Of a stretch of 9,153 nucleotides of DNA, positions 1 to 5,998 are shown piece by piece. Origin of the DNA: an uncultured Gammaproteobacteria bacterium. Its GTDB lineage: Bacteria; Pseudomonadota; Gammaproteobacteria; Nitrosococcales; Methylophagaceae. The notes under the pieces are model-generated. The model was not told where the DNA came from. It saw only the letters and a list, made by a program, of their open reading frames with translations, and made no database searches. The stretch's first letter is position 1. Every line of letters starts with the position of its first letter. The translations under genes were made by a program, and so were the position numbers. The DNA is taken from the NCBI GenBank assembly GCA_913058195.1, contig CAJXPP010000071.1, positions 1-9,153 of the forward strand, read 5' to 3'.

Positions 1-48
1 CGAGATCATGCCTAGTCTCGTGGGCTCGGAGATGTGTATAAGAGACAG
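1..48 (+). other. Untrimmed Illumina Nextera (Tn5) P7-side adapter; not genomic
   Basis: Bases 1-6 (CGAGAT) match the end of the P7 primer. Bases 7-14 (CATGCCTA) sit where the i7 index belongs and are the reverse complement of TAGGCATG, which I recall as Nextera index N706. Bases 15-29 (GTCTCGTGGGCTCGG) are the Nextera read-2 segment. Bases 30-48 (AGATGTGTATAAGAGACAG) are the 19-bp Tn5 mosaic end. The whole block is library-preparation sequence left on the contig, so the organism's DNA starts at 49. The ATG at 8 lies inside this block and is not a gene start. Confidence 0.99.
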
Positions 49-49
49 G

Positions 50-508
50 GTATTTTCAACATTACATACCAACGATGCGCCCCAAACTCTTACTCGTCTG
101 GCTAATATGGGGGTTCCAGCCTTTAATATTGCTTCTGCAGTCTCATTAATTATTGCCCAACGTCTTGGCAGGCGTCTATGCAGTAATTGTAAAACAGCAG
201 AAGATATACCTATAGAAACATTATTAGAGGAAGGTTTCAGCCAAACCCAAATTGACAAAGGTGTCACCGTTTATAAAGCTGTTGGTTGCGAAAGTTGCAC
301 CTTAGGTTATAAAGGCCGAGTAGGTATCTATCAAGTAATGCCTATTTCTGAGGCCATGGGCCGTATCATTATGGATGGTGGTAACTCAATAGAATTAGCT
401 GATCAGTCTAAAAAAGAAGGTATCGCAGATTTAAGAGAATCTGGACTTAAAAAAGTAGCCTCAGGACTAACTAGTCTTGAAGAGCTTAACCGCGTAATCA
501 AGGAGTAA
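50..508 (+). CDS. pilB: Type IV pilus assembly ATPase PilB, C-terminal part (5'-truncated by contig end)
   Basis: PilB is the cytoplasmic hexameric ATPase that powers pilus extension. About 152 codons remain of a protein usually near 570 residues, so roughly the first 415 are missing, including Walker A and B. What is left starts in the conserved secretion-ATPase stretch FSTLHTNDAP (His box), followed by AQRLGRRLC and a tetracysteine zinc site (two CxxC pairs, codons at 179-190 and 287-298), which is typical of the PilB/GspE family. The region after GRVGIYQVMPIS is the usual C-terminal subdomain. Base 49 is the last base of an interrupted codon; the 14 residues readable upstream of codon 50 (from ATG at 8) are adapter. 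pilC follows after 4 bases, and its Shine-Dalgarno AAGGAG (500-505) overlaps the end of this gene. GspE of type II secretion is less likely given the pilC-pilD neighbours. Confidence 0.95.
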   Translation, partial: VFSTLHTNDAPQTLTRLANMGVPAFNIASAVSLIIAQRLGRRLCSNCKTAEDIPIETLLEEGFSQTQIDKGVTVYKAVGCESCTLGYKGRVGIYQVMPISEAMGRIIMDGGNSIELADQSKKEGIADLRESGLKKVASGLTSLEELNRVIKE

Positions 509-512
509 ATAA

Positions 513-1742
513 ATGGCTGAAGCAAAAAAAGTCAAACTCGACCCTATCTTTATCTGGCAAGGCAAAGATAAAACAGGTAAGCGCGCGAAAGGTCAAATAT
601 CAGCAAATAATGTTAATACAGCCAAAGCATTATTGCGCCGCCAAGGCATCACACCAATAAAGGTAAAAAAGAAGCCTAAAGATTTATTTGCCCCCCGAAA
701 ACCGCCAATTAAACCTGGAGATATTGCTGTGTTCAGCCGTATGCTGGCTACAATGATGTCCTCTGGTGTTCCTCTAATGCAGTCCATGCAAATCATCGGT
801 GAAGGTCATGAGAATGCAAGTATGCAGGATATGGTTTTATCAATTAAAGCCGATGTAGAATCGGGCACTAGTTTGGCTGAATCATTAGGGAAATTTCCAT
901 TACATTTTGACGATCTTTTTGTAAACCTTGTTAATGCGGGTGAGCAATCAGGTACCTTAGAACAACTATTACATGAGATAGCCATCTACAAGGAAAAAAC
1001 GGAAGCACTTAAAGCTAAAATTAAAAAGGCCTTGGTTTACCCAATATCAATCCTAGTGGTTGCCTTCATTGTTACTGCTATATTAATGATCTTTGTAATC
1101 CCACAGTTTCAAACATTATTTGAAGGTTTTGGTGCTGAATTACCGGCTCTAACCCAAATGGTTATTAATCTATCTATCTTTTTCCAAGAGTATTGGTGGC
1201 TTATTTTTGGTTCTATCTTTGCTGCTGTTTACGGCATCATGGAAGCCAAAAAGCGTTCACGAAAAGTGCAACACTTTTTTGACCGACTATTACTAAAAGT
1301 ACCCGTTATAGGTGTCGTCATGGAAAAAGGCGCTATTGCTCGGTTTGCTCGTACTTTTTCCACAATGTTTAAAGCAGGTGTACCTCTTGTCGAATCAATG
1401 GTATCGGTTGCAGGCGCAACAGGTAATATTGTATTTAGTGAAGGCACCTTAGAAATGCGAGATGAAGTTTCTACAGGTACTCAACTCAATGTTGCTATGA
1501 GAAACAGTGAATTATTTCCAAATATGGTAATTCAAATGGTAGCCATTGGTGAAGAGTCTGGTTCACTCGATACTATGCTCGAAAAAGTAGCTGACTTCTT
1601 TGAACAAGAAGTTGATGATGCAGTAGATAATATGACCGCTTTAATGGAGCCCATGATAATGGTGTTTTTGGGTGGCTTGATTGGTACTCTTGTAATCGCA
1701 ATGTACTTACCAATCTTTAAACTCGGCGCGGTCGTAGGCTAA
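513..1742 (+). CDS. pilC: Type IV pilus inner-membrane platform protein PilC
   Basis: PilC is the polytopic inner-membrane protein that sits on the PilB/PilT motors and feeds pilins into the growing fibre. The 409 residues match the usual family length (about 400-410). After a basic N-terminus it has two T2SSF repeats, about residues 70-195 and 275-400. Each carries the hallmark GExSGxL motif (GEQSGTL at 143-149, GEESGSL at 346-352) and a matching 'SGVPL/AGVPL' segment (84-88, 288-292). Three hydrophobic segments are visible: 174-197, 226-243 and 380-402, the usual topology. The start ATG has a strong Shine-Dalgarno AAGGAG seven bases upstream. The gene ends in two successive TAA codons, with pilD starting 6 bases after the first. 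A GspF role in type II secretion is possible in principle, but the operon is a pil one. Confidence 0.97.
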   Translation: MAEAKKVKLDPIFIWQGKDKTGKRAKGQISANNVNTAKALLRRQGITPIKVKKKPKDLFAPRKPPIKPGDIAVFSRMLATMMSSGVPLMQSMQIIGEGHENASMQDMVLSIKADVESGTSLAESLGKFPLHFDDLFVNLVNAGEQSGTLEQLLHEIAIYKEKTEALKAKIKKALVYPISILVVAFIVTAILMIFVIPQFQTLFEGFGAELPALTQMVINLSIFFQEYWWLIFGSIFAAVYGIMEAKKRSRKVQHFFDRLLLKVPVIGVVMEKGAIARFARTFSTMFKAGVPLVESMVSVAGATGNIVFSEGTLEMRDEVSTGTQLNVAMRNSELFPNMVIQMVAIGEESGSLDTMLEKVADFFEQEVDDAVDNMTALMEPMIMVFLGGLIGTLVIAMYLPIFKLGAVVG

Positions 1743-1748
1743 TAATTA

Positions 1749-2615
1749 ATGTTTATTTCTTTAATGCAATCATCACCTGAACTCTTTATCACTCTTATTG
1801 TAATATTGGGCTTATTAGTAGGAAGTTTTTTAAATGTCGTCATTTATCGACTTCCAATAATGATGGAACGTGAGTGGACGGCTCAGTGCGACGAATTAAA
1901 TGGTAATGAGAGTAAAGAGTTAGCTACCTTTACACTTAGTAAACCTCGATCCCGCTGTCCTCATTGTGGTCATTTAATTAGCGCTCTAGAGAATATACCC
2001 GTTATAAGCTATTTAGCTCTCGGAGGTAAGTGCAAACAATGCAAAGCATCTATCTCTGCTCGCTATCCTATCATTGAAGCTTTTACCGGCTTATTGTCAG
2101 GCATTATTGCTTGGCAATTTGGCTTTGACTGGGCCTGCTTGGGTGCATTATTGCTGACATGGTCCCTTATTGGGCTTACCTTTATTGATCTTGACCATCA
2201 ATTACTACCTGACAGTATTACACTGCCTTTAGTATGGCTTGGAATTAGCTTTAACCTTTTTGCTACTTATACTGACTTGCAGTCAAGCATCATTGGCGCA
2301 ATGGCGGGTTATTTATCACTCTGGTTGGTTTTTCACGGCTTTAAGCTGGTAACCGGTAAGGAAGGCATGGGCTATGGAGATTTTAAGCTTTTAGCCGCAT
2401 TAGGAGCATGGTTAGGTTGGGCGCTATTACCTTCTATTATTTTATTATCCTCTTTAGTTGGCGCAGTAGTCGGCATCTCTCTAATTGTATTTCGTCGTCA
2501 TCAACGTGATATTCCCATTCCGTTCGGTCCTTATCTTGCAGCAGCAGGATGGTTAGCATTAGTTTGGGGTACTGACATCAATAATGCCTACTTAGGCTGG
2601 GTTACTGGCAGTTAA
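1749..2615 (+). CDS. pilD: Type IV prepilin peptidase / N-methyltransferase PilD
   Basis: PilD cleaves the short leader of type IV prepilins (and of type II secretion pseudopilins, if present) and methylates the new N-terminal residue; it acts in the inner membrane. The 288-residue length is normal. The bifunctional form is shown by the N-terminal methyltransferase domain with GSFLNVVIYRLP (25-36) and a zinc site of two CxxC pairs (C70/C73 and C95/C98). The peptidase domain has both aspartate motifs, FIDLDHQLLPD (145-155) and GMGYGDFKL (206-214). D147 and D211 are 64 residues apart, the same spacing as the catalytic pair known in TcpJ (125/189). About seven or eight hydrophobic segments follow one another. 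No strong Shine-Dalgarno precedes the ATG, 6 bases after the pilC stop, so translation may be coupled to pilC. A second ATG at 1764 is possible. Confidence 0.97.
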   Translation: MFISLMQSSPELFITLIVILGLLVGSFLNVVIYRLPIMMEREWTAQCDELNGNESKELATFTLSKPRSRCPHCGHLISALENIPVISYLALGGKCKQCKASISARYPIIEAFTGLLSGIIAWQFGFDWACLGALLLTWSLIGLTFIDLDHQLLPDSITLPLVWLGISFNLFATYTDLQSSIIGAMAGYLSLWLVFHGFKLVTGKEGMGYGDFKLLAALGAWLGWALLPSIILLSSLVGAVVGISLIVFRRHQRDIPIPFGPYLAAAGWLALVWGTDINNAYLGWVTGS

Positions 2616-2623
2616 GGATATCC

Positions 2624-3259
2624 ATGCTAAAAGTTGGCCTAACAGGTGGAATTGCAGCGGGGAAATCCACCGTGAGCTCTCTATTTTCCAACTATAATGT
2701 ACCCATCATAGATGCTGATATTATTGCTCGTGAATTAGTCGAGCCTGGGCAGTCCGCCCTTGTAGAAATCGTAGATACTTTTGGCCCTGCTATATTAAAA
2801 AAAGATGGTTCCCTCAATCGTATTGCACTACGTAATATTATTTACTTAGACACCACGGCTAAATTACGGTTAGAACAAATCCTACACCCTAAAATCCGGC
2901 AGCGAGTACACCAGCAGAGTAAAGCAATGCAAGCAAACTATTGCATCATCGCAATTCCGCTACTCATAGAAGGGCACTGGCAAGATAGTGTCGACCGAGT
3001 CTTAGTTATTGATATTGACAGAGAACAGCAAATAGATCGGCTTTGCCTACGTGATAAATTAAACCGCAGTGATGCAGAAAAAATAATCTCATCACAATGT
3101 AATAGAGAACAACGACTTACTTATGCTGACGATATAATTTCTAACAATCTAACAGCCCATTTTCTCTGTGAAGAAGTGAAAAAGTTAGATAAGAAATACC
3201 GTTTATTAGCCAGCCAAGCTTCTGCAGCTTGCCAGCATGATAATAGTCAGCGACAATAG
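2624..3259 (+). CDS. coaE: Dephospho-CoA kinase CoaE
   Basis: CoaE phosphorylates the 3'-hydroxyl of dephospho-CoA with ATP, the last step of coenzyme A synthesis, in the cytoplasm. The 211 residues fit the family (about 200-210). The P-loop GGIAAGKST is at residues 8-16, followed by the substrate-site DAD (30-32), the HPKIR segment (88-92), the IPLLIE strand (111-116; VPLLFE in most relatives) and the late ADDIISN motif (168-174). A Shine-Dalgarno AAGGA (2614-2618) overlaps the pilD stop, with 5 bases to the ATG. Its place between pilD and zapD is a long-conserved gammaproteobacterial arrangement, with no functional link to pili known to me. The last 15 or so residues are polar and look like a variable tail. 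Confidence 0.97.
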   Translation: MLKVGLTGGIAAGKSTVSSLFSNYNVPIIDADIIARELVEPGQSALVEIVDTFGPAILKKDGSLNRIALRNIIYLDTTAKLRLEQILHPKIRQRVHQQSKAMQANYCIIAIPLLIEGHWQDSVDRVLVIDIDREQQIDRLCLRDKLNRSDAEKIISSQCNREQRLTYADDIISNNLTAHFLCEEVKKLDKKYRLLASQASAACQHDNSQRQ

Positions 3260-3281
3260 CACCTTTCTTGCTTACTAATTA

Positions 3282-4070
3282 ATGCCCACTCAATCAACAG
3301 TGTCTAAAATCATAATATATGAACAACCGCTCAATGAGCGTATACGGACTTTTCTCCGACTTGAGTTCTTATTTAAGAACTTAGACTTGGCACTTAAAGG
3401 TGATAGCGAACTAGATCACCGAGACGTGGTCCAAGCACTGTCAGCGATCCTATCGGTATTTGACCGCAGTGATCTTAAGCAAGAAATTATCAAAGAACTA
3501 GAGCGGATCATTACTAATTTATCCGCATTAGAAAACACACCAGGTGTTGATAAACAGGCACTAGAAGAATTACTTGCCGATCTTGACCAAATTGTTGATG
3601 CTATTCAAGTAAATAAATCTGCCATTGGCCAGCCCTTACGTGAAAACGATTTTCTTTACAGTATTAGGCAACGCTCAAGTATTCCAGGAGGCACCTGTGA
3701 TTTTGATCTACCGGCTTACCATTATTGGCTCCAACACAGTCCACTTGAAAAACGAAATCAACAATTGCTAGCGTGGGCAAAACAATTTGACAGCATTCAG
3801 AATGCTATCAAAATCACGCTTGGCTTGATTAGAGGAAGTACCGGCTTCACACCTAAAACTGCTACAGAAGGCTTTTATCAGCAGAGCTTAAATAGCAATC
3901 AAGCGACTCAACTTATTAGGATAAGAATTCCTTGTGAAACGACTTATTACCCTGAAATAAGTGGCGGAAAACACCGGTTTACAGTACGTTTTATGCAATT
4001 TGATATTAATCAACGTTCTCAACAATACAGTGAAGATGTCGAATTCTCACTGAGTTGCTGTTCAATGTAA
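3282..4070 (+). CDS. zapD: Cell division protein ZapD (FtsZ-binding)
   Basis: ZapD (formerly YacF, DUF1342) binds the C-terminal tail of FtsZ and crosslinks its filaments in the Z ring. At 262 residues it is a little longer than E. coli ZapD (247). Recognisable family stretches are YEQPLNERIRTFLRLEFLF (13-31; like the E. coli start with PLNE and a TWLRIEFL-type helix), the mid-protein RQRSSIPGGTCDFDLPAYHYWL region (129-150) and a C-terminal beta strand ending in paired cysteines (259-260). The N-terminal half is helical. The chosen ATG is the only in-frame one near the conserved start, but it has no clear Shine-Dalgarno in the 22-base gap after coaE. A GTG at 3300 is an alternative and would remove only six residues. 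Confidence 0.95.
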   Translation: MPTQSTVSKIIIYEQPLNERIRTFLRLEFLFKNLDLALKGDSELDHRDVVQALSAILSVFDRSDLKQEIIKELERIITNLSALENTPGVDKQALEELLADLDQIVDAIQVNKSAIGQPLRENDFLYSIRQRSSIPGGTCDFDLPAYHYWLQHSPLEKRNQQLLAWAKQFDSIQNAIKITLGLIRGSTGFTPKTATEGFYQQSLNSNQATQLIRIRIPCETTYYPEISGGKHRFTVRFMQFDINQRSQQYSEDVEFSLSCCSM

Positions 4071-4089
4071 GGCTCAGCAGTCAATTATT

Positions 4090-4287
4090 ATGGTTAAGAT
4101 TGTTCAATGTCCACAATGTAGCGCTGATGTTCTCTGGCAACAAGAACAGCAATGGCGACCATTTTGTAGTGAACGCTGTAAGCTGATTGACCTAGGTGAA
4201 TGGGCATCGGAAGGCCACAAAATAACAGGCGAGTCGATTCAAGAAAATATTAATCTCGATGAATACAATCCTTCCGACTATCACTAA
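4090..4287 (+). CDS. yacG: Small zinc protein YacG (DNA gyrase inhibitor family)
   Basis: YacG proteins are about 60-70 residues long and hold one zinc ion. The E. coli member binds GyrB and inhibits gyrase's DNA binding. Here 65 residues contain the diagnostic CPQC (C7, C10) and CSERC (C26, C30) ligands, then the family signature LIDLGEWASE (33-42). The acidic C-terminus is typical. It lies 19 bases after zapD with only a weak ribosome-binding region, and it is the last gene of the pil-coaE-zapD-yacG run. Its stop codon is 3 bases from the stop of nadA on the other strand. Family assignment is firm; the gyrase role is carried over from E. coli. Confidence 0.95.
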   Translation: MVKIVQCPQCSADVLWQQEQQWRPFCSERCKLIDLGEWASEGHKITGESIQENINLDEYNPSDYH

Positions 4288-4290
4288 TTG

Positions 4291-5367
4291 CTACGCATCA
4301 CCTGCTGTTAATATGCCTTGTTGATGCGAAAAATCTAACATTCGGTCTAGTGGTATTAATGCTTTCTGTCGCGTCGCTTCATCAACTTCAATAGTATTGC
4401 TTGAATCACGTAGCGCTTCATATAAATTAACAAGTGTATTCATCGCCATCCACGGACAATGCGCACAGCTCTTACATGTAGCACTCTTACCACCAGTTGG
4501 TGCAGGAATCAGTCTTTTATTCGGTACAACTTGGCTCATTTTATAAAACAAACCATGATCAGTCGCAATAATTAATGTTTCTGCTAATGACTTTTTACCT
4601 GCAGCAATAATTTGTTTGGTTGAACCGACAAAGTCAGCTTTGGCAATGACGGATTCAGGAGACTCAGGATGAACTAATACCTCAGCATCAGGATATTTTT
4701 CCATTAACTGCTCAAGTTCATGCAATTTAAATTCATCATGAACAACACAGTTACCCTGCCACATAATCATATCTGCGCCAGTCTTGTTTTGGATATATTT
4801 CCCTAAATGCTTATCAGGTCCCCAGACAATTTTTTTACCTTCAGCCATCAAATGTGTAACTATTTGAATCGCATTACTGGAAGTCACAATCCAATCTGCA
4901 CGAGCTTTAACTTCTACACTGGTATTGGCATAAACAACCACTTCATGATCAGGATATTGATCACAGAACTGACTAAACTCATCAATTGGACAGCCAAGAT
5001 CAAGTGAACATTCGGCATCAAGTGTCGGCATGATTACTGTTTTTTCGGGGCTTAGTATTTTAGATGTCTCGCCCATAAAACGAACACCACACACAACCAA
5101 AGTTTTTGCGCTATGTTGTGCACCAAAATTAGCCATATCAAGAGAATCTGAAACATAGCCTCCCGTAGCTTCAGCTAATGCCTGTAACTCATCATCAACA
5201 TAATAATGAGCAATCAGCACGGCATTTTTTTCTATTAATAAGGCTTTTATTTTTTCGATATAGTCAGATTTATCAGCATCTGTCAGCCAAGGGCTTGGCT
5301 TGACACCATCGATAATGCTATCAATACTCGCCTGTAATTTAAGTGGAATTGTTTCAGCTAGACTCAT
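4291..5367 (-). CDS. nadA: Quinolinate synthase NadA
   Basis: NadA is the [4Fe-4S] enzyme that condenses iminoaspartate (from NadB) with dihydroxyacetone phosphate to quinolinate in de novo NAD synthesis. The 358 residues fit the E. coli-type enzyme (347). The three cluster cysteines are C120, C207 and C304; the spacings of 87 and 97 equal those of E. coli C113/C200/C297. The last lies in a CKSCAHCPWMAMN motif (298-310) with the CxxCxxC pattern of this subgroup. HYYVDDELQALAEATGGYV (54-72), GVRFMGETSKIL (94-105) and HPESP (233-237) are further conserved blocks. The ATG is one base after the TGA of mutT, with a purine-rich AAGAGTGAAG upstream, which suggests translational coupling. nadB and nadC are not in the window. 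Confidence 0.98.
   Translation of the reverse strand: MSLAETIPLKLQASIDSIIDGVKPSPWLTDADKSDYIEKIKALLIEKNAVLIAHYYVDDELQALAEATGGYVSDSLDMANFGAQHSAKTLVVCGVRFMGETSKILSPEKTVIMPTLDAECSLDLGCPIDEFSQFCDQYPDHEVVVYANTSVEVKARADWIVTSSNAIQIVTHLMAEGKKIVWGPDKHLGKYIQNKTGADMIMWQGNCVVHDEFKLHELEQLMEKYPDAEVLVHPESPESVIAKADFVGSTKQIIAAGKKSLAETLIIATDHGLFYKMSQVVPNKRLIPAPTGGKSATCKSCAHCPWMAMNTLVNLYEALRDSSNTIEVDEATRQKALIPLDRMLDFSHQQGILTAGDA
4294..4328. repeat. 7-bp inverted repeat at the convergent yacG/nadA junction
   Basis: CGCATCA (4294-4300) and TGATGCG (4322-4328) are perfect inverted copies with a 21-base loop. They lie in the last codons of nadA, just past the yacG stop. On the plus strand the right arm is followed by AAAAATC, not a T run; on the minus strand the T run comes before the stem. 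It is therefore not a standard intrinsic terminator. It is the only clear dyad at a junction where both operons must stop, and it may be a weak pause structure or chance. Confidence 0.3.
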
Positions 5368-5368
5368 A

Positions 5369-5767
5369 TCACTTCACTCTTAATTTTAATGCTTGGATAA
5401 TAGCTACGTTAGCAGCAGGAAAATCACTGTCATCTAAATCAGCAATATCACACCAGCGTAGATGTTGGCCTTCTTGGCCTGTAGGTACTCCAGAAAAACC
5501 ATTGACCGACCACACATCCAACAAGACAGACTTGTCACCATAATCGTGACTAATTTGTATTAATGGTTCTGCAGCGGTGATCTGTAAGCCCACTTCCTCA
5601 TCAATTTCACGAAGCAAAGCATCATAAGTCGTTTCATTTGACTCAATTTTTCCACCTGGAAACTCCCACAAATCGCCTTGATGCTGATGTGTTTGGCGTA
5701 AACCAAGTAACACTTGTTGCTGTGTATTTATAATTGCCGCCACGGCTACATGAACCTGCTTTGACAC
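5369..5767 (-). CDS. mutT: 8-oxo-dGTP diphosphatase MutT (Nudix hydrolase), GTG start
   Basis: MutT hydrolyses 8-oxo-dGTP to the monophosphate and so prevents A:T to C:G transversions. The 132 residues match E. coli MutT (129). A perfect Nudix box Gx5Ex7REUxEExGU spans residues 39-61 (G39, E45, R53, E54, E57, E58, G60), preceded by LWEFPGGK. The late FPAAN (116-120) matches the E. coli FPPAN segment, whose Asn recognises the 8-oxoguanine base, supporting MutT rather than a general Nudix enzyme. There is no ThiE-like C-terminal domain, unlike the MutT of some pseudomonads. The start is GTG (5767); no ATG lies near the conserved N-terminus. It begins 4 bases after the stop of the zinc-finger gene and ends 1 base before nadA. 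Confidence 0.93.
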   Translation of the reverse strand: MSKQVHVAVAAIINTQQQVLLGLRQTHQHQGDLWEFPGGKIESNETTYDALLREIDEEVGLQITAAEPLIQISHDYGDKSVLLDVWSVNGFSGVPTGQEGQHLRWCDIADLDDSDFPAANVAIIQALKLRVK

Positions 5768-5771
5768 TAAT

Positions 5772-5963
5772 TCAATCTACCAGCACGAAATTAGCACCAC
5801 AATAAGGACAGTTAACCTGGCCTTTAGATTCAACATCTAAGTAAACTCGGGGGTGAGCATCCCAATGTTCCATATTAGGCATGGGACAACTTAGCGGCAG
5901 ATCAGTTTGATGAATTTCATAACGCTGTTGCGTACATGATGCAATGGCTGTTTTCTCACTCAT
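5772..5963 (-). CDS. CHCC zinc-finger small protein (NDUFS6-like domain)
   Basis: This 63-residue protein consists of little more than a zf-CHCC domain, the fold also found in the mitochondrial complex I subunit NDUFS6. Zinc ligands by pattern are C26, H37, C52 and C55, in LPLSCPMP, WDAHPRVYL and CPYCG. H33 is nearby, but the HPRVYL context makes H37 the ligand. Bacterial members are widespread single-domain proteins without a settled role that I know of; no catalytic site is visible. The start is well supported: AGAGGTG (5968-5974 on the minus strand) lies just upstream of the ATG. It is 35 bases downstream of aspS and 4 bases upstream of the mutT GTG, so it is probably co-transcribed with both. 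Confidence 0.9.
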   Translation of the reverse strand: MSEKTAIASCTQQRYEIHQTDLPLSCPMPNMEHWDAHPRVYLDVESKGQVNCPYCGANFVLVD

Positions 5964-5998
5964 AATTCACCTCTTTAAGCTGCCGTAAGCAGGTTTAA

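Noticed and set aside
30..48. Tn5 mosaic end as evidence of a natural transposon
   Set aside because: It is flanked by Illumina index and primer sequence and is the hyperactive mosaic-end form used in library kits; no transposase or IS50 sequence is present.
8..49. ATG at 8 as the start of a short PilB-like protein
   Set aside because: It lies inside the adapter; the first 14 codons are synthetic sequence and pilB is truncated at 49.
1229..1447. 72-codon open frame on the minus strand within pilC
   Set aside because: Antisense shadow of a conserved T2SSF domain with no ribosome-binding site or family match.
4807..5007. 66-codon open frame on the plus strand within nadA
   Set aside because: Antisense to the conserved NadA core and without any domain signal.
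5980..5992. Short dyad CTGC/GCAG between aspS and the zinc-finger gene as a terminator
   Set aside because: Only 4 bp of stem and no T run after it on the minus strand; the next gene has a strong ribosome-binding site and looks co-transcribed.
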